Shown here piece after piece: positions 43,512-54,429 of a DNA stretch of 64,000 bases. The translations under genes were made by a program, and so were the position numbers. Position 1 is the first letter of the stretch, and the number at the start of each line of letters is the position of its first letter. The notes under the pieces are model-generated. The model saw nothing but the letters and a program-made list of their open reading frames with translations, was not told where the DNA came from and did not search any database. The DNA is from Brienomyrus brachyistius (Eukaryota > Chordata > Actinopteri > Osteoglossiformes > Mormyridae), in the NCBI RefSeq assembly GCF_023856365.1, contig NW_026042411.1, positions 342,670 to 406,669 on the forward strand. The letters run 5' to 3'.

Positions 43512-43908
43512 TGTAAAATACACTAAGATAGGTAAAAACTCTTTTGTGGACTAAGTAAAACAAACATTTTATGTTCTAGTTTTCTTAAAACTACTGAAAC
43601 AAATAATTGGCTACACTGCAGTTCCGCTGTTTTGTTTGGCACCCCTGCATGTCGTGCATTGTGTGGAAAAAACCTGAAGGCTGAGGAATGTTACGTAACA
43701 CAGCTAGAATGTAAAAACTCTCTCTGGTGTAATTCACTGCATAAAACCAATGGTGTTAAGTGTGATGTCTTCTTCATAACACTCCCTGATGTTTGTGTCC
43801 GTGACCATGAGATAGGGTGGGCTGCTTTTCTTCCTTCCTTTGACTAGTATTCCTCCTAAATTGTTCATCTGTATTTGCTGCATTGGTACTTGATGTGCGT
43901 GTGCCTTG
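43512..43908. other. No gene recognised
   Basis: A short Cys-containing open frame near 43632-43847 has no family resemblance and no splice context. Confidence 0.4.
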
Positions 43909-44448
43909 TGTCACGATCGCCATTTAACGGGAGCGGCGGACGGGCAGGAAACAGGCAAGGCAGGCAGGATACGGGGATTTATTAGGAACACGGGGTGCAG
44001 GAAACATCTCACGCAGACGGACTTCAATGACGGACACTGAACTCTAGTAAGACATGAACTCAAATAGACAGGACTGATTGAAAATAATCGGACACAGCTG
44101 GGTACGATCAGGGAAGCACACGTGGATAATCAGGGGGCGTGGCACACACGGTGGTCAGACTGTCCGGGACCTCCTCGGGGACTAGGGCAGGAAAGTCTGG
44201 AGCTGGGTCAGGGACAGGAGTGGGGCCAGGAACAAGAGCCCCAGGGGGCACAGTCATTTGAGGCGGAGGGAGCGCCTCGGGCGTGGGCTCTGGGGCCGCA
44301 GGGGGCAGCGGAGGCGGCTGCTCAGGAGCTACGGGCAAAGCAGGCGGCGGCTGCTCGGGCTCTGGGGCCGCAGGGGGCAGCGGAGGCGGCTGCTCGGGCT
44401 GCGCAGGAGCTATGGGCGACGAAGGCAACTGCTCAGACGCTGTAGCAG
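43909..44448 (-). mobile_element. LTR (43909-44150) with adjoining proline-rich internal region
   Basis: On the + strand it starts TGTCACGATCG, like the solo LTR at 62518, and shares CATCTCACGCA, CAATGACGGACACTG and GGGGGCGTGGCACACACG. On the minus strand a 106-codon Pro/Ala/Gln/Glu-rich frame (44428-44108) with repeated GCGGAGGCGGCTGCTC-type units runs into the LTR and ends VCATPPDYPRVLP, as at 22.8 kb. This is therefore an internal-3'LTR junction of the same family. The proline-rich tract may be coding or only GC-rich repetition. Confidence 0.6.
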
Positions 44449-45010
44449 GAACCCAGGACTTTATGCTCAGCCCACTGCTGTTAACTCCGATGACTCACAA
44501 CTGAGCAGCAATGCACATTTCGAATTCCATCATCAACATCAGGCAGATGACAAGACTGTTGTGGGTCTCATCAATAAAAACGGTGACTCAGCATACAAAG
44601 AGGAAGTGTGATGACTATCGGACTGCTGCAGAGCCAACAACCTGTCTCTGAATGTTGACCAAAGAGATGGTTGTTGACGTTAGAAGAACACAAAACACAG
44701 AGTGACCACTCTCTGCTGCACATCGATGGCTCATCTGTGGAGATCGTAGAGAGTACCAGATTCCTTGTTGTCCATCTGGCGGAGAATCTCACCAGGTCCT
44801 TCAACATCAGCTCCATAGTAAGGAAAGCACAGCAGCACCTCTACTCTCCACGGAAGCTCAGAAAAGCCCATCTCCCATTCTCACACTCTATTGGGGAACT
44901 GTTGAAAGCACCCTGAGCAGCTGCATCACGGTCTGCTTTGAGAACTGTGTCGCCTCAGATCACAAGTCCCTACAACAGATAGTGATGACAGGTGAGAAAA
45001 TCATTGGGAG
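44449..45010 (+). pseudogene. L2-type LINE, reverse transcriptase part (left of solo LTR)
   Basis: Decayed reverse-transcriptase sequence with frame changes. Recognisable blocks are LSPLLLTPMTH, HQADDKTVVGLI (degenerate active-site region), EMVVDVRRT-like, and NLTRSFNISSIVRKAQQHLY. These follow the order of fish L2-clade ORF2. The copy is interrupted at 45015 by an LTR and resumes at 45846. Confidence 0.65.
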
Positions 45011-45015
45011 TATCG

Positions 45016-45845
45016 TGTTAGAGAAATATGTACTTTTTTTATCATCATTTTGCTAGACGCTTAGAAACAACACCCTGCCGCAGCTTGATCTTAATTGAGC
45101 AATAACACGTCTCAAGAACTGTCGCTTGAATATTTCCACCCCATATATGGTGACAAACAATGTTCAATGTAGGTTGTGCATATCCTGTGTGTGTACCTCA
45201 ATAAAAGACACTGCGAGGGGAGTTACTCTTTCGAAGTTGGCTGAGTTCGACTGAGAGGCTGACACCTCGAGGTCAGGACCGGGCTTCCCTTTGTAAGGAA
45301 AAGTGGTAAAAATGTCCCAAGGTTCTTGGTTGATCATTTGAATGCAGACAATGTTAGGAATTTATGATCATGGGGGAAGCCAGGGAGAGAATGGGGGTTC
45401 CAGTTGGCACCACTATGGTGATAAGGATAAGATAAGGTGATAAGAATTGAATTACAATGATCATAAAAGTCTCCACCCTGTCCTGTCCCGTCCCTGTCTC
45501 AGGATCCTCACACTCCAGGGGGTCACTCTTTATATGTAAATTCACTCACAACACCTACACACAACACCTTGGTGGGGAGGGCCTTTTTGGGTATAAAGGG
45601 GGGTGAAGAACTGTCTTCAATTTGTATCTGAGCTGCCTTTCAGTACCCGGTGTGTCTCTACACTGTATTACATTGTATTATTTTTGCTGTTCAATAAACC
45701 ATCATTTTGCTGAAACTGCGGAGACTCTGCAAGTGGATTCCCTACACCTTGCAGCAAGTAAAACGTCATCACAGCTGTCTGCGTTGTTCTGTGTTCAGAG
45801 ACTGGTTTGTTTCCAGCGCATCTTCAGAAGAAGATAACCCTAACA
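45016..45845 (+). mobile_element. Solo LTR, 830 bp
   Basis: Bounded by TGTTAG and CTAACA (retroviral-type TG...CA ends with inverted repeats). It is flanked by TATCG on the left (45011-45015) and TATCT on the right (45846-45850), a 4-5 bp target duplication with at most one change. Inside are AATAAAAG near 45201, a TATA box GGGTATAAAGGGG near 45588 and CAATAAACC near 45692. No internal coding region remains, so recombination between two LTRs probably left this single one. It splits an L2 LINE, so it is younger than that LINE. Confidence 0.75.
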
Positions 45846-46060
45846 TATCTCTCCCCTCCATCACAGATATTCACACCACACACTGCATCCGCAAAGCCAC
45901 CACCATTGTGGATGACCCCACCCACCCCTCACATTATCGTTTCACCCTCCTGCCTTCTGGAAATAGGTCCCGGAGCATTCGGGCCTTTACAGCCAGACTC
46001 AAACAGCTTTATCCCCCATGCCGTCAGACTACTGAACTCTCAGGGACTAATCTGATACCA
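45846..46060 (+). pseudogene. L2-type LINE, C-terminal part (right of solo LTR)
   Basis: Continues the LINE of 44449-45010. LPSITDIHTTHCIRKATTIV and DPTHPSHYRFTLLPSGNRSR followed by SIRAFTARLKQ are the typical ORF2 C-terminus. Confidence 0.7.
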
Positions 46061-46489
46061 CACACACATACACTCATTAACACACTTTATTATTTAACTA
46101 CTATTTTTTATCTTATTGTCGCCATGTTTACAGTTACTTTTATTTATTTTTATTGCTACCTCATTGGACAACCAAACTGCGCCTTCTCAGTACTGGGTTT
46201 ACTGTGCTGTTTGTGCTCGTTGGTGTCAGTTGTCCTCTCTTTTTGCACTGTCCTGCAATGTTTGCACAGTTTTTGCTCATTATGCACCATACAGTATGTT
46301 GCTAGGTTGGTATGTGTTAGTCTTCTGTTAATTTAAGTAGCACCTTGGTCCGAGGGAAACAGTTTCTTTTGTAACTGTACTATACTCAACTGTGTAAAGT
46401 TAAAAATAACATTAAAGACCTACTTGACTTTTACTGAACAGGTGCTAAAGTGAAATTACTTGCTTCTGGGAAAGAACTCCAGCTGAAAT

Positions 46490-46790
46490 TCTGTACAACA
46501 ATTATGGGAGACATATGGGAAGGACGCGGTGTCAGACCTGCCCCAGTGGGACGAATGTGGTTTTCCTAGTAACAGCAGCTTCAGTCCCAATCAGATAAGC
46601 CAGATGCGTCTGAAATTAGAGGAACGGGATCAGACTGGTTGCTCAGGGACTAATGTGGTAGAACTAAAACAGAGACAAATTGGACGGTGTTTCAATTGTG
46701 GGAAAATGAGACAAAGCAGGCAGAGGAGATGCGGGTGGCAAAGAAGCATGAGATAAGGAATGCAGAGAATGTGGATGAGGGTGAGACTCC
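46490..46790 (+). pseudogene. Possible gag nucleocapsid-like relic
   Basis: A 75-codon frame contains DLPQWDECGFPS and later GRCFNCGK. The C-x2-C opening resembles a retroviral zinc knuckle, but the His and last Cys of the CCHC pattern are not at the right spacing. It may belong with the gag-like pieces at 42-43.5 kb, but 3 kb of other elements lie between them. Weak call. Confidence 0.25.
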
Positions 46791-47208
46791 TGTGAAAACT
46801 GTGTATTGAAAATTAGGGCCATAGTATTGTCATCCATCCTGTCAGGGTATGGAAATACACTGAGGGTAAATGGCCTAATGCAGGAAGTGTCTTAATCCTA
46901 TAACATCCAGCTGATTCAGGCTGTGGGGGACAGTGTAGTACTGCACTCTTCTGGCTGGGACCTTGAATAAATGAATGAATGTTACATTTATACAGCCCTT
47001 TTCTAAGATACACAAAGAGCTTTACAGAAGCACTGGGGAGCCACTTCAACCCAAACGTGAGGCAGCAGGAGAGGGGGCCCAGGCAGAGAGAACAGCCAAC
47101 AAGACGGGTGCTTCCACAGACAGGACGGGGGCCCCGGCAGACCAACGCTGACGACTCCTGGGACCAAGTCAACAGAGCAGCTGTCGTCATTGTGACTCAC
47201 CCTCATAC

Positions 47209-47488
47209 ATCCATCCATTGTCTAAACCGCTTATGCTACTGGGTCGCGGGGGGTCCAGAGCCTATCCTGGCAGGATCTGTGCACGAGGCAGGGAACAACC
47301 CAGGACGGGGGGGCAGCTCATTGCAAGGCACATTCACACACCATTCACACACACATGCACTCCTACGGCCAATTTAGCAAGAGAGAACATGCAAACTCCC
47401 CACACATGTGACCCAGGCGGAGACTCGAACCTGAGTCCCAGTGGTGGGAGGTAACAGTGCTAATCACTGCACCACCAAGCAGCCCCAC
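47209..47488 (-). repeat. tRNA-derived SINE (copy 4)
   Basis: CATCCATCCATTGTCTAAAC then CGCTTATGCTACTGGGTCGC, through to the tRNA-like head at 47488. There is a deletion in the middle relative to copies 1 and 2. Confidence 0.7.
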
Positions 47489-47989
47489 CCTCATACATGA
47501 TTTCTGATTCTTGATTTTAATCCCCTTTTCTGTTTTTGGCAACATATAAAGTGCTGTGAATGTCACTGTCAGATTGTCATATCATCCTCCAGTTGTCCCT
47601 TGTCACCCTGGATGCACATTGAGTGTTTGCTAAATATTTTATCTTGTAGTGTTCCTGATTTTTTCCTGTGTTTTAATTTGCAATTCTCAAATTTCATGAC
47701 TGGCATCCGTGGGGACGATTAATTAAACCTGTTAACTCTGCACTTCAATTTCAAACTGTTGGTAACATGTGTACATATTTTTGTCTGATCTTTTCACCAC
47801 CAGGTGGCGATATAGCAACTCCAGAGTTATTGATGGCTAGAACAAAAAAAACACAGTAACACAGAGGTGTAGCTAAAAATTCTGGGCCCCTGACAGAATG
47901 TCACCTTGCGCCCTCTGTCGAATTTTACATTCTGTGAAAGAGATTTGTTGAGCCATCTTCCAATGTAATCCAATCCAGCTCTTTATTTG

Positions 47990-48875
47990 AAAAGCACTTT
48001 AAACAACCTTATGGACCAAAGTGCTGCACAAAGGAATAAATAAAAACATTCACACACTTAAAAACGAAGTAAAAGAAATTTAATAAAAACCAAAACATTC
48101 AATGTGAGTAAAAGGCCATTAATAAAAATTTAAAAAAATCAATTAATTAATAAAGAAAAGGCTAAGATTAAAATAAGATTTACTATTAAAATTAACATCT
48201 CACAATGTGTCAAAGGTGAAGGAGAAGAGATTAGAAGAGATTTAAAAACGGACAGAGGGGATTCCTCTCTAATGTGAAAAGGCAAGTCATTCCACATTTT
48301 AGGAGCTGCGACTGCAAAGGCTCGATCCCCTCTAAGCTCACGCTGAGTCTTAGGAACCGTCAGGAACAGCTGATCAGCTGACCTGAGAGAGCGGGTGGGG
48401 GTGTAAGGGTGAAGCAGCTCACAGAGGTCAGATGGAGCAAGACCACTGAGGGCTTTAAAAGCAAATAACAGAATTTTAAAATGAATCCTAAAATGTACGG
48501 GCAGCCAGTGGAGTGAGGCTAAAATGGGGGAGACATGCTCATATTTCCATGTGCGGCAGCATTTTGAACCTTCTGGAGGTGAACAATAGTGGAGCCTCTA
48601 ACCCCAACATAGAGGGCGTTACAGTGGTCCAAACTAGTAGTGACAAAAGAGTGGATTACTGTCTCAAAGTGCTGCCTAGAAAGAATTGGCTTTATTTTGG
48701 CCAACTGCCTCAATTGTAAAAAGCTTGACTTGACAACTAACCTTATCTGAGTGTCAAACTTAAGGTTGGTGTCGACTTTATGTGTGTGATGTGTGATGAC
48801 TGGTTTACAATATTGTTCCAAGGAACCTAAAATTACAGTGGAGGTCAGAGGAGTGGAGTTACCAAAAACCAACAC
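47990..48875 (-). pseudogene. LINE ORF2 C-terminus with 3' end (L2-related)
   Basis: Minus strand. IRLVVKSSFLQLRQLAKIKP, LSRQHFETVIHSFVTTSLDH followed by CNALYVGV, then HLQKVQNAA, up to a break near 48540. In another frame ASLHWLPVHFRIHFKILLFA, LAPSDLCELLHPYTP, and ELRGDRAFAVAAPKMWN follow. This is the C-terminal region of a fish LINE. About 15-20 residues are missing at the break. A non-coding 3' end reaches about 47990. Confidence 0.75.
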
Positions 48876-48879
48876 TTCT

Positions 48880-49910
48880 GTCCATTACCTCCCCACTTCC
48901 TTGTTAGTTACAATATTTGTTCTGCATTACTGTACTGCTTTGGAGCCTTTTGATATTAAGGTGAATAACACAGGTGAAAAATTAAGGTGAAAAAAGAGAC
49001 AGATGCATTGACAGCAGTCGTGGCCACACTTTGGACTGGGAGTGTAAGAGCAAAGGAAACTGAATCCACTATGTTCTGTCCTGTAAATTTTTATTAAACA
49101 CCACATGACACACATACGAGTCCTGTTTTAACTTTCAGGGCTGATGGTCTGCAGCCTGGCTTGTGTTCTACAGTGCAGCGCAGGTGCAGTCACTGTGCTG
49201 AGCCCGGCGTTATATTAATGACGCAGCCTTTCACACTGACCAGTGAGAAATAACCTTGAAAATGACTGTGCTCTTTGTGGTTCTCCTTTTTTCTTACCAC
49301 CAAGCAAGAGACTAAACATATTTTCTACTTATCAGTTATCAGAAATCAGAAATGTCATGCAGTAATCAGAGGTTAGACAGCAAGAATGACTTTTGTATTT
49401 TTATCTTTTGTCAATCTTTTATCCAGCGACTACTAATTCTCATCGGGGTCTGGAGAGGGTGGGACCTGTCCCAGGAAGCACAGAGCACAGGCCTGCATGG
49501 GATGCCATTCCACACAAGCAAAAACAATTAAGATGGTCAGATTTGCCTCACTGTGTGATTTTGACTGAAAGATGAACTAAGCACAGTCTTGTGTGTATAA
49601 AAATGCGTAGATTCATTTAACTTTAACAATGAGATTCAGCAACATGACCTTATAGTGTTAATGATCGGTATCTTACTGGTATTAACTGAATTATGCAAAA
49701 TTCTACATTATTCTATATTATTGCACCCAAATTGTTCATACTGACTAAATGTAATTACTGACATCCTGGACATACTGCTTTTTAGGTTTGAATTTAAAAT
49801 GTTAGTAGACAAATTCATGCTGTCAATAACATCTCACTTGCTCACCCACTTTTAGATAAAAATACCCTTTGTGGTTTTTCTAGTGAAGCAGTGGGCCTGA
49901 GCTGAGGACC
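48880..49910. other. No gene recognised
   Basis: AT-rich sequence with scattered short open frames. Confidence 0.4.
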
Positions 49911-49916
49911 TGATGG

Positions 49917-49985
49917 TTGTGTGGTTTTCGCTCACTGAGAAGAGAGACACAAACACCCTGCTCTCAGTCGGTCAGTCTTCCTGTA
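49917..49985 (+). repeat. Segment similar to 51364-51432 (possible Ig V-type relic)
   Basis: GTGTGGTTTTCGCTCACTGA and TCGGTCAGTCTTCCTG here correspond to GTGTGGTTTTTACTCTTTGC and TGGGTCAGTCTTCCTG at 51.4 kb. See the finding on + strand V-like relics. Confidence 0.3.
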
Positions 49986-50129
49986 AAATGCAGAGGTGAG
50001 ACTGCTAGTGGAAAATTACTGACTGCAGCGTCAACAACACATATAAACAGCAGCACAAACAAAATGTTCCACAAATGCAGGACATCTGTATGCTTACAGC
50101 ACACATCAGACACGCTGACCCTCAGCACT

Positions 50130-50575
50130 GAGCTCCTCCAGGCTCTGTGCTCTCCCTCTTCTCTTCAATTTCTACACAAATCACTGCTGCTCCAGTGAAG
50201 ATCCTGAATTTTGCAGGTGATACTACTGTGTTTGCCATCATAACTGAAGGTGATGAGTCTGCCTACAGACTGGAAGTCGTACAGCTGACCATCCAGTTCT
50301 GAACTCACATTATCCCAAATGTCCACATGCTTAGACTCCTCTCATCATCAGGGAGGAGCGTCCCTTGGCACTGTAGAGTAGATGGATGAGAGCAGGCTGA
50401 TAACAAGGCTGTCATCAATTTTATGTGACACCTCTCACCCCCCCAGCAGACTATGGAGGCCCGTAAGGGCAGCTCCTTCAGTAAGAGACTCAGACACCCG
50501 GCGTGTGACAGAACGGTACCGCAGGTCATTGGGCCCCACAGCAGTCAGGCTTTATAATCTGCACTCTGCTCATTG
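50130..50575 (+). pseudogene. L2/Rex-type LINE fragment
   Basis: Decayed reverse transcriptase: LSPLLFNFYTNHCCS-like sequence near 50150, FAGDTTVFAI near 50205 (second-position change in the catalytic pair), and the C-terminal DTSHPPSRLWRPVRAAPS followed by TERYRRSLGPTAVRLYN. Several frame changes and a large central deletion. Confidence 0.65.
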
Positions 50576-50579
50576 AACT

Positions 50580-51360
50580 TTTCCCCTGTTCACTGTCTTC
50601 TGATACAGTTTCTATCTGCTGCTGATCTGCAATATTGTTCCTCCTTATTCACTGATGTGCAGTGTTGCATTGAGCCAGTGCATTATGCCCTGTGTGGCAG
50701 CTTCCTTTGGGAGGCTAATATCTGGCACATGAGCAATAATGTTACATGCAATAGGATTGTGTATAAGTTAAGGATTGTGTATAAGTTAATTTTAATATTC
50801 CTATAATATTCCTCTGTATGTAATATATTCTTATTTTTTGTTTCTATTATTACCCTATATTTATATATACATCCATTTCTTTTACATTCATAATGATGTT
50901 GTTTGTTGTTTTGTGCCCCACTGCTCTTGTAACAAGCCTCAGTCTTGACTCTCCCTTTTAAGGTCTTGGCCTTAAATCACACTCGATATAGGTGGTGTCG
51001 TCCCCATCACCCTGACCAGGATACATGCTGTAAGATTAATGGATGGTGTTTATCTGTGTGATGAAAAAGAATGTGAATAAAACAAAAATGTACCATTATA
51101 AATGGGAGCCCTAGGATGTGTGGTGGTTAGAGATGTGGACTGATGAGAATTTTGCTTTTCTAAAGTTCTGTTGTGAAAACTGTACATTCCGTTCCATGTA
51201 CAGTAGTGATATGTAGCAATCATGTGCTCCAGTCAAATGTCCAGCTGCATGAATAATAATGGTGGCTTGTTTGGATAAAATAACTTAGGCTGAATACTTG
51301 AAAGCGTGACCTGGGTGAGGTAGAGAGGAAACAGGGTCTTACAAGAAGCAGATATTGTTC
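50580..51360. other. No gene recognised
   Basis: AT-rich sequence following the LINE fragment. Confidence 0.4.
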
Positions 51361-51363
51361 TGT

Positions 51364-51500
51364 CTGTGTGGTTTTTACTCTTTGCAAAGTGAGTCCAGCA
51401 CAGTGCAGTCAGTGGGTCAGTCTTCCTGAGCTGCATCTAACCAGTGGAAACATCTGCAGCACTGCAGAGAAGCACTCAGCAGACAAACAAACCCAAACAG
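51364..51500 (+). pseudogene. Possible Ig V-domain relic
   Basis: One frame gives SGSVFLSCI followed by a stop. Another continues LTSGNICSTAEKHS. Together they recall the first-Cys strand of a fish NITR-type V domain. No YYC or J motif was found downstream. Weak call. Confidence 0.25.
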
Positions 51501-51910
51501 CTTACAGCTGTATGTCACTTTTGGACAGAGGTGGACAAAGTACACAACTTCACTACTTGAGTTAAGTATAGATACTCCTCGTCAAATAATACTCAAAGTT
51601 TTTCAGTTAATTTTTTACTTCAGTTAAAGTACTGGAGTATTTGCATCTAAAAATACTTAAGTATTCAAAAGTACATTATGTTTTAAATGCAAGACATTTT
51701 TCAGAACCTAATGACTCCTGAACACCCCACTGAATACACTGACTGGCTTGTACATCTTGTAGAATAAAAAGCTTGTGGAATATGATACAATGACTATAGA
51801 AACACAACTGACATAACAAAAGTACAGCCATTGTCATTTTCATCTTATTTAACACCCCCCACCCCACTCACACAAAAGAGCATGGTAGTGTTCTTACAGA
51901 GCCGTAGCAG

Positions 51911-52025
51911 TGTGTGTGTGTGCATGTGTGCATGTGTGTTTGTGTGTGTGTGTGTCTATGTGTGTGTGTGTTTGTGTGTCTGTGTATGTTTGTGTGTGTG
52001 TCTATGTGTGTGTATGTTTGTGAGC
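51911..52025 (+). repeat. Imperfect (TG)n microsatellite
   Basis: About 110 bp of TG repeats broken by CA, TT and TA steps, followed by a short tandem ACAGGTATATAT/ACAGGTACATAT stretch at 52095-52130. Confidence 0.85.
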
Positions 52026-52603
52026 CAAGTAACAAGACAGGGAGCAAGAAACAAAACTCCTCTTTCTTAATTATCCACATCGTTATTAACGACACAGGTA
52101 TATATACAGGTACATATACAGGTACATGTATATACTCAAAAATACATCCAGAACACACAATTAAATGAAAAACGTAATTTAAGAACACTTGAAATTTTCA
52201 TTCAGTTTCTTTCATCTGTTTAATATAATCGATCAGTCCCTGTGCGTTTGCCCCAAACCATTCAGCATGGTACACAAGGGAGACAAGTAAGCATGTGTGA
52301 CATCAAAGAACTGATTGCAGCAACTCAGCCTTTCCACAACATTAAAGCCGCTTATTCCCCCCCATGCCATGAAGAAATAATCTCTGTGGCTCCCCTCTCC
52401 CCCTCCCTCAGCCCCCAGTCTGGCTTGAACATTTGCACTTCCAGTAAAAATGCGCCCCAAACACACTGACACCAAACTCAGCACCGGTGCTCCGTAAAAT
52501 CCCGTGATTCAGTCTCAGAAGCACTGGCTCCCCTGCCCTCCTCTGAACATTATTAAAGCTACACCCTGAACACTCTGTGTGACTGACATGAATGAGAAGC
52601 ATC

Positions 52604-52609
52604 TTTATT
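52604..52609 (-). terminator. Polyadenylation signal AATAAA overlapping the NITR-like stop codon
   Basis: Minus-strand GAATAAAG: the TAA stop is part of the hexamer, so the 3' UTR would be extremely short. Confidence 0.5.
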
Positions 52610-52730
52610 CATAATCTCTGTAGCGGAGGTCAGAATACAGAGTGTCATTATTCCCGTCTTTCTTCTGTCTCCTGGGTTTTGGCTTCTTAAGGTTCAGGGC
52701 AGCGTAATTCAGTGTGTCCTCGTCATGGCA
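52605..52730 (-). CDS. NITR-like last exon with ITIM-type motifs
   Basis: After a CTCCACAG acceptor in phase 0 the exon encodes 41 residues. LNYAALNLKKPKPRRQKK has an ITIM (L-x-Y-x-x-L), and DTLYSDLRYRDYE has a second ITIM-like Tyr motif. When phosphorylated, such motifs recruit SH2-domain phosphatases and inhibit cytotoxic signalling. The stop TAA at 52605-52607 overlaps an AATAAA. Confidence 0.75.
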   Translation of the reverse strand, partial: CHDEDTLNYAALNLKKPKPRRQKKDGNNDTLYSDLRYRDYE

Positions 52731-52885
52731 CTGTGGAGACAAAGATGGCAGAATTGGATGGATCAAATCGGTTTGCTATTACCTATTTTCACAAATAGCA
52801 CTTAAAATGCTGATCCCAGGATGGAAATCAGTCTGAGGTTCATTTGTTTACTGACGATTTGTAATTTGAAATATTTATTACATAC

Positions 52886-52932
52886 TTGCTTGCGTGACCA
52901 TTCCACTTTTGATATATCACTGTTCTTTTCAT
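52886..52932 (-). CDS. NITR-like cytoplasmic exon 5 (47 nt)
   Basis: Acceptor TTTAAACAG, donor CAA|GTATGT. It enters in phase 1 and leaves in phase 0, encoding DEKNSDISKVEWSRKQ. Without it the transmembrane exon would join the last exon out of frame, so phase strongly supports this small exon. Confidence 0.65.
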
Positions 52933-53429
52933 CTGTTTAAAATATATAACACATCAATATATTATTTAATTTCGCACGGTATCATACCGTGGTCAGATAA
53001 CATTCCGAATTTTCAAGCAATCAACATCCTTTTTGTCTCAAAAATGAAAGTAAAATGACTTCTGTCAATTTAAGTGTGCATGTTTGGATACGTGTCATTT
53101 GTTCTCATATATCATATATAATACAATTGCTATAAAGGAGATCTTGGTAATAAAAGTTATTGATATGCAACTTATTGCAACATGTATATTTCAATAGATT
53201 TGCAAAATATGAAAGATATAATACAAAAATGTAAATCTTACAGTACAAAAAGGTTTATATAAATAAGGTGAGATTTATAATGGATTTTAAAACTGTATTA
53301 CCTGCAAGAGTGGTTTTAATATGAAAATGTTATCTATCATAAAACAATTTTATATTTCTATAATTTGTTAAATCTACATTTTGTCCTTCTGAGTGCATAA
53401 AGCCGGCAGCGTACCTGCACAGTGTGTAC

Positions 53430-53541
53430 AGGTCAGTTTACATCTTATACAAATGAGAGCAACGTTCAGAATAATGCTGCAAGATAAAACTATCAGCAAG
53501 CCAGAGTGAAGAGGATCCAGCAGCTTCTGAAAGCCTGTAAC
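53430..53541 (-). CDS. NITR-like transmembrane exon
   Basis: 112 nt between TTTGTTACAG and GCAG|GTACGC, phases 1 and 1. Encodes FQKLLDPLHSG, then the membrane segment LLIVLSCSIILNVALICI, then RCKLTCTHC. There is no charged residue in the membrane helix, consistent with a receptor that signals through its own ITIM-type tail and not through an adaptor. Confidence 0.7.
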
Positions 53542-53700
53542 AAAGAGATAGATTTCAGCATAATGATATAGAGACACATTTCCCATTTGCTTACATTACA
53601 TTAGTTAAAGATCAAATCGATAACACATTACAGCAGTTGTTTTGTAAATAGTCCATTTTTAACATGAACTTCTAGTATTTTGCATTTTAACAATTTATAT

Positions 53701-53891
53701 TAATATTTGAAATAATTATTAAATTAGGCTCCGGACCCCCCGCGACCCAATAGGATAAGCGGTTTGGAAAATGGATGGATGGATGGATATTAATATTTGA
53801 AATAATTATTAAATTAGGCTCCGGACCCCCCGCGACCCAATAGGATAAGCGGTTTGGAAAATGGATGGATGGATGGATAATTATTAAATTA
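53701..53891 (+). repeat. Tandemly duplicated SINE 3' end (90-bp period)
   Basis: TAATATTTGAAATAATTATT, GGCTCCGGACCCCCCGCGAC, GATAAGCGGTTTGGAAAATG and (GATG)n appear twice in a row (53701 and 53791). AATTATTAAATTA occurs before the second copy and again right after it (about 53879-53891), as a target duplication would. It lies in the intron between V-J exon 2 and the transmembrane exon. Confidence 0.75.
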
Positions 53892-54017
53892 CATCTGTGT
53901 AATTTAATTTAAGCACTTAAATTAGAAAATTCATTACATTAAAAAAAGAAATAAATGTCTTAATAGCAGAATAAGCTAAATAAAACTTTGAAGCAGATAT
54001 ACTCTCCACACTGGGTG

Positions 54018-54120
54018 CTACCATCTATATCCAGCTGTGTGCCGTTCCCAAACAGCATCTCCCCACACTGGGTGTTACCATCTATATCCAGCTATGTGCC
54101 GTTCCCAAACAGCATCTCCC
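54018..54120 (-). repeat. Tandem duplication of the J-like segment
   Basis: The stretch GTGTGGGGAGATGCTGTTTG to GGATATAGATGGTA occurs twice, 57 bp apart. In the upstream copy the codon after FGNGT is TAG. In the downstream copy it is CAG, continuing as QLDIDG with its own donor. Confidence 0.75.
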
Positions 54121-54429
54121 CACACATGGCCACAGCGCAGTAGTAAGTCCCAGCATCGGAGAGGCTGAGGTTCCCCTTGGGGAGGCTGTAGACGCAGCTC
54201 CGTGTAGGAGATCCAGCCTCAGGGCTCTTCTCACACTCATCACTGCTGTTTCCATGGCTGTAAATGACTCCAGGAAGGGATTCTCCTGATCCATGTCTGA
54301 ACCAGTAAACACTGTGTTCTCCTGCACAGCTCCCAGTCTCTATCATACACTGCAGGCTCACAGAGTCTCCTGGCTGCAATGTGTCAGACACAGGCTGCTG
54401 TACCACAGTCCTGCTGTTGGAGTCTTTAC
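54079..54429 (-). pseudogene. NITR-like V-J exon 2 with nonsense codon in the J-like strand
   Basis: After a CTTTTCAG acceptor (phase 1) the frame is open through DSVSLQCMIETGSCAGEHSV, YWFRHGSGESLPGVIYSHGN, DECEKSPEAGSPTRSCVYSL and SLSDAGTYYCAVAMCGEM to LFGNGT, where TAG at 54092-54094 stops it. The V domain is otherwise complete: Cys in strand B, Trp in YWF, the DAGTYYC signature, and four additional Cys typical of NITR V domains. Both possible donors (after 54079 and after 54022) are in phase 1. A second, undamaged J-like copy lies just downstream. Confidence 0.7.

Noticed and set aside
46529..46756. Functional CCHC zinc knuckle
   Set aside because: Only the first Cys pair fits. The His and final Cys are misplaced, so it is at most a relic.
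51831..52070. Cys/Val-rich frame over the TG repeat
   Set aside because: Pure translation of the (TG)n microsatellite.
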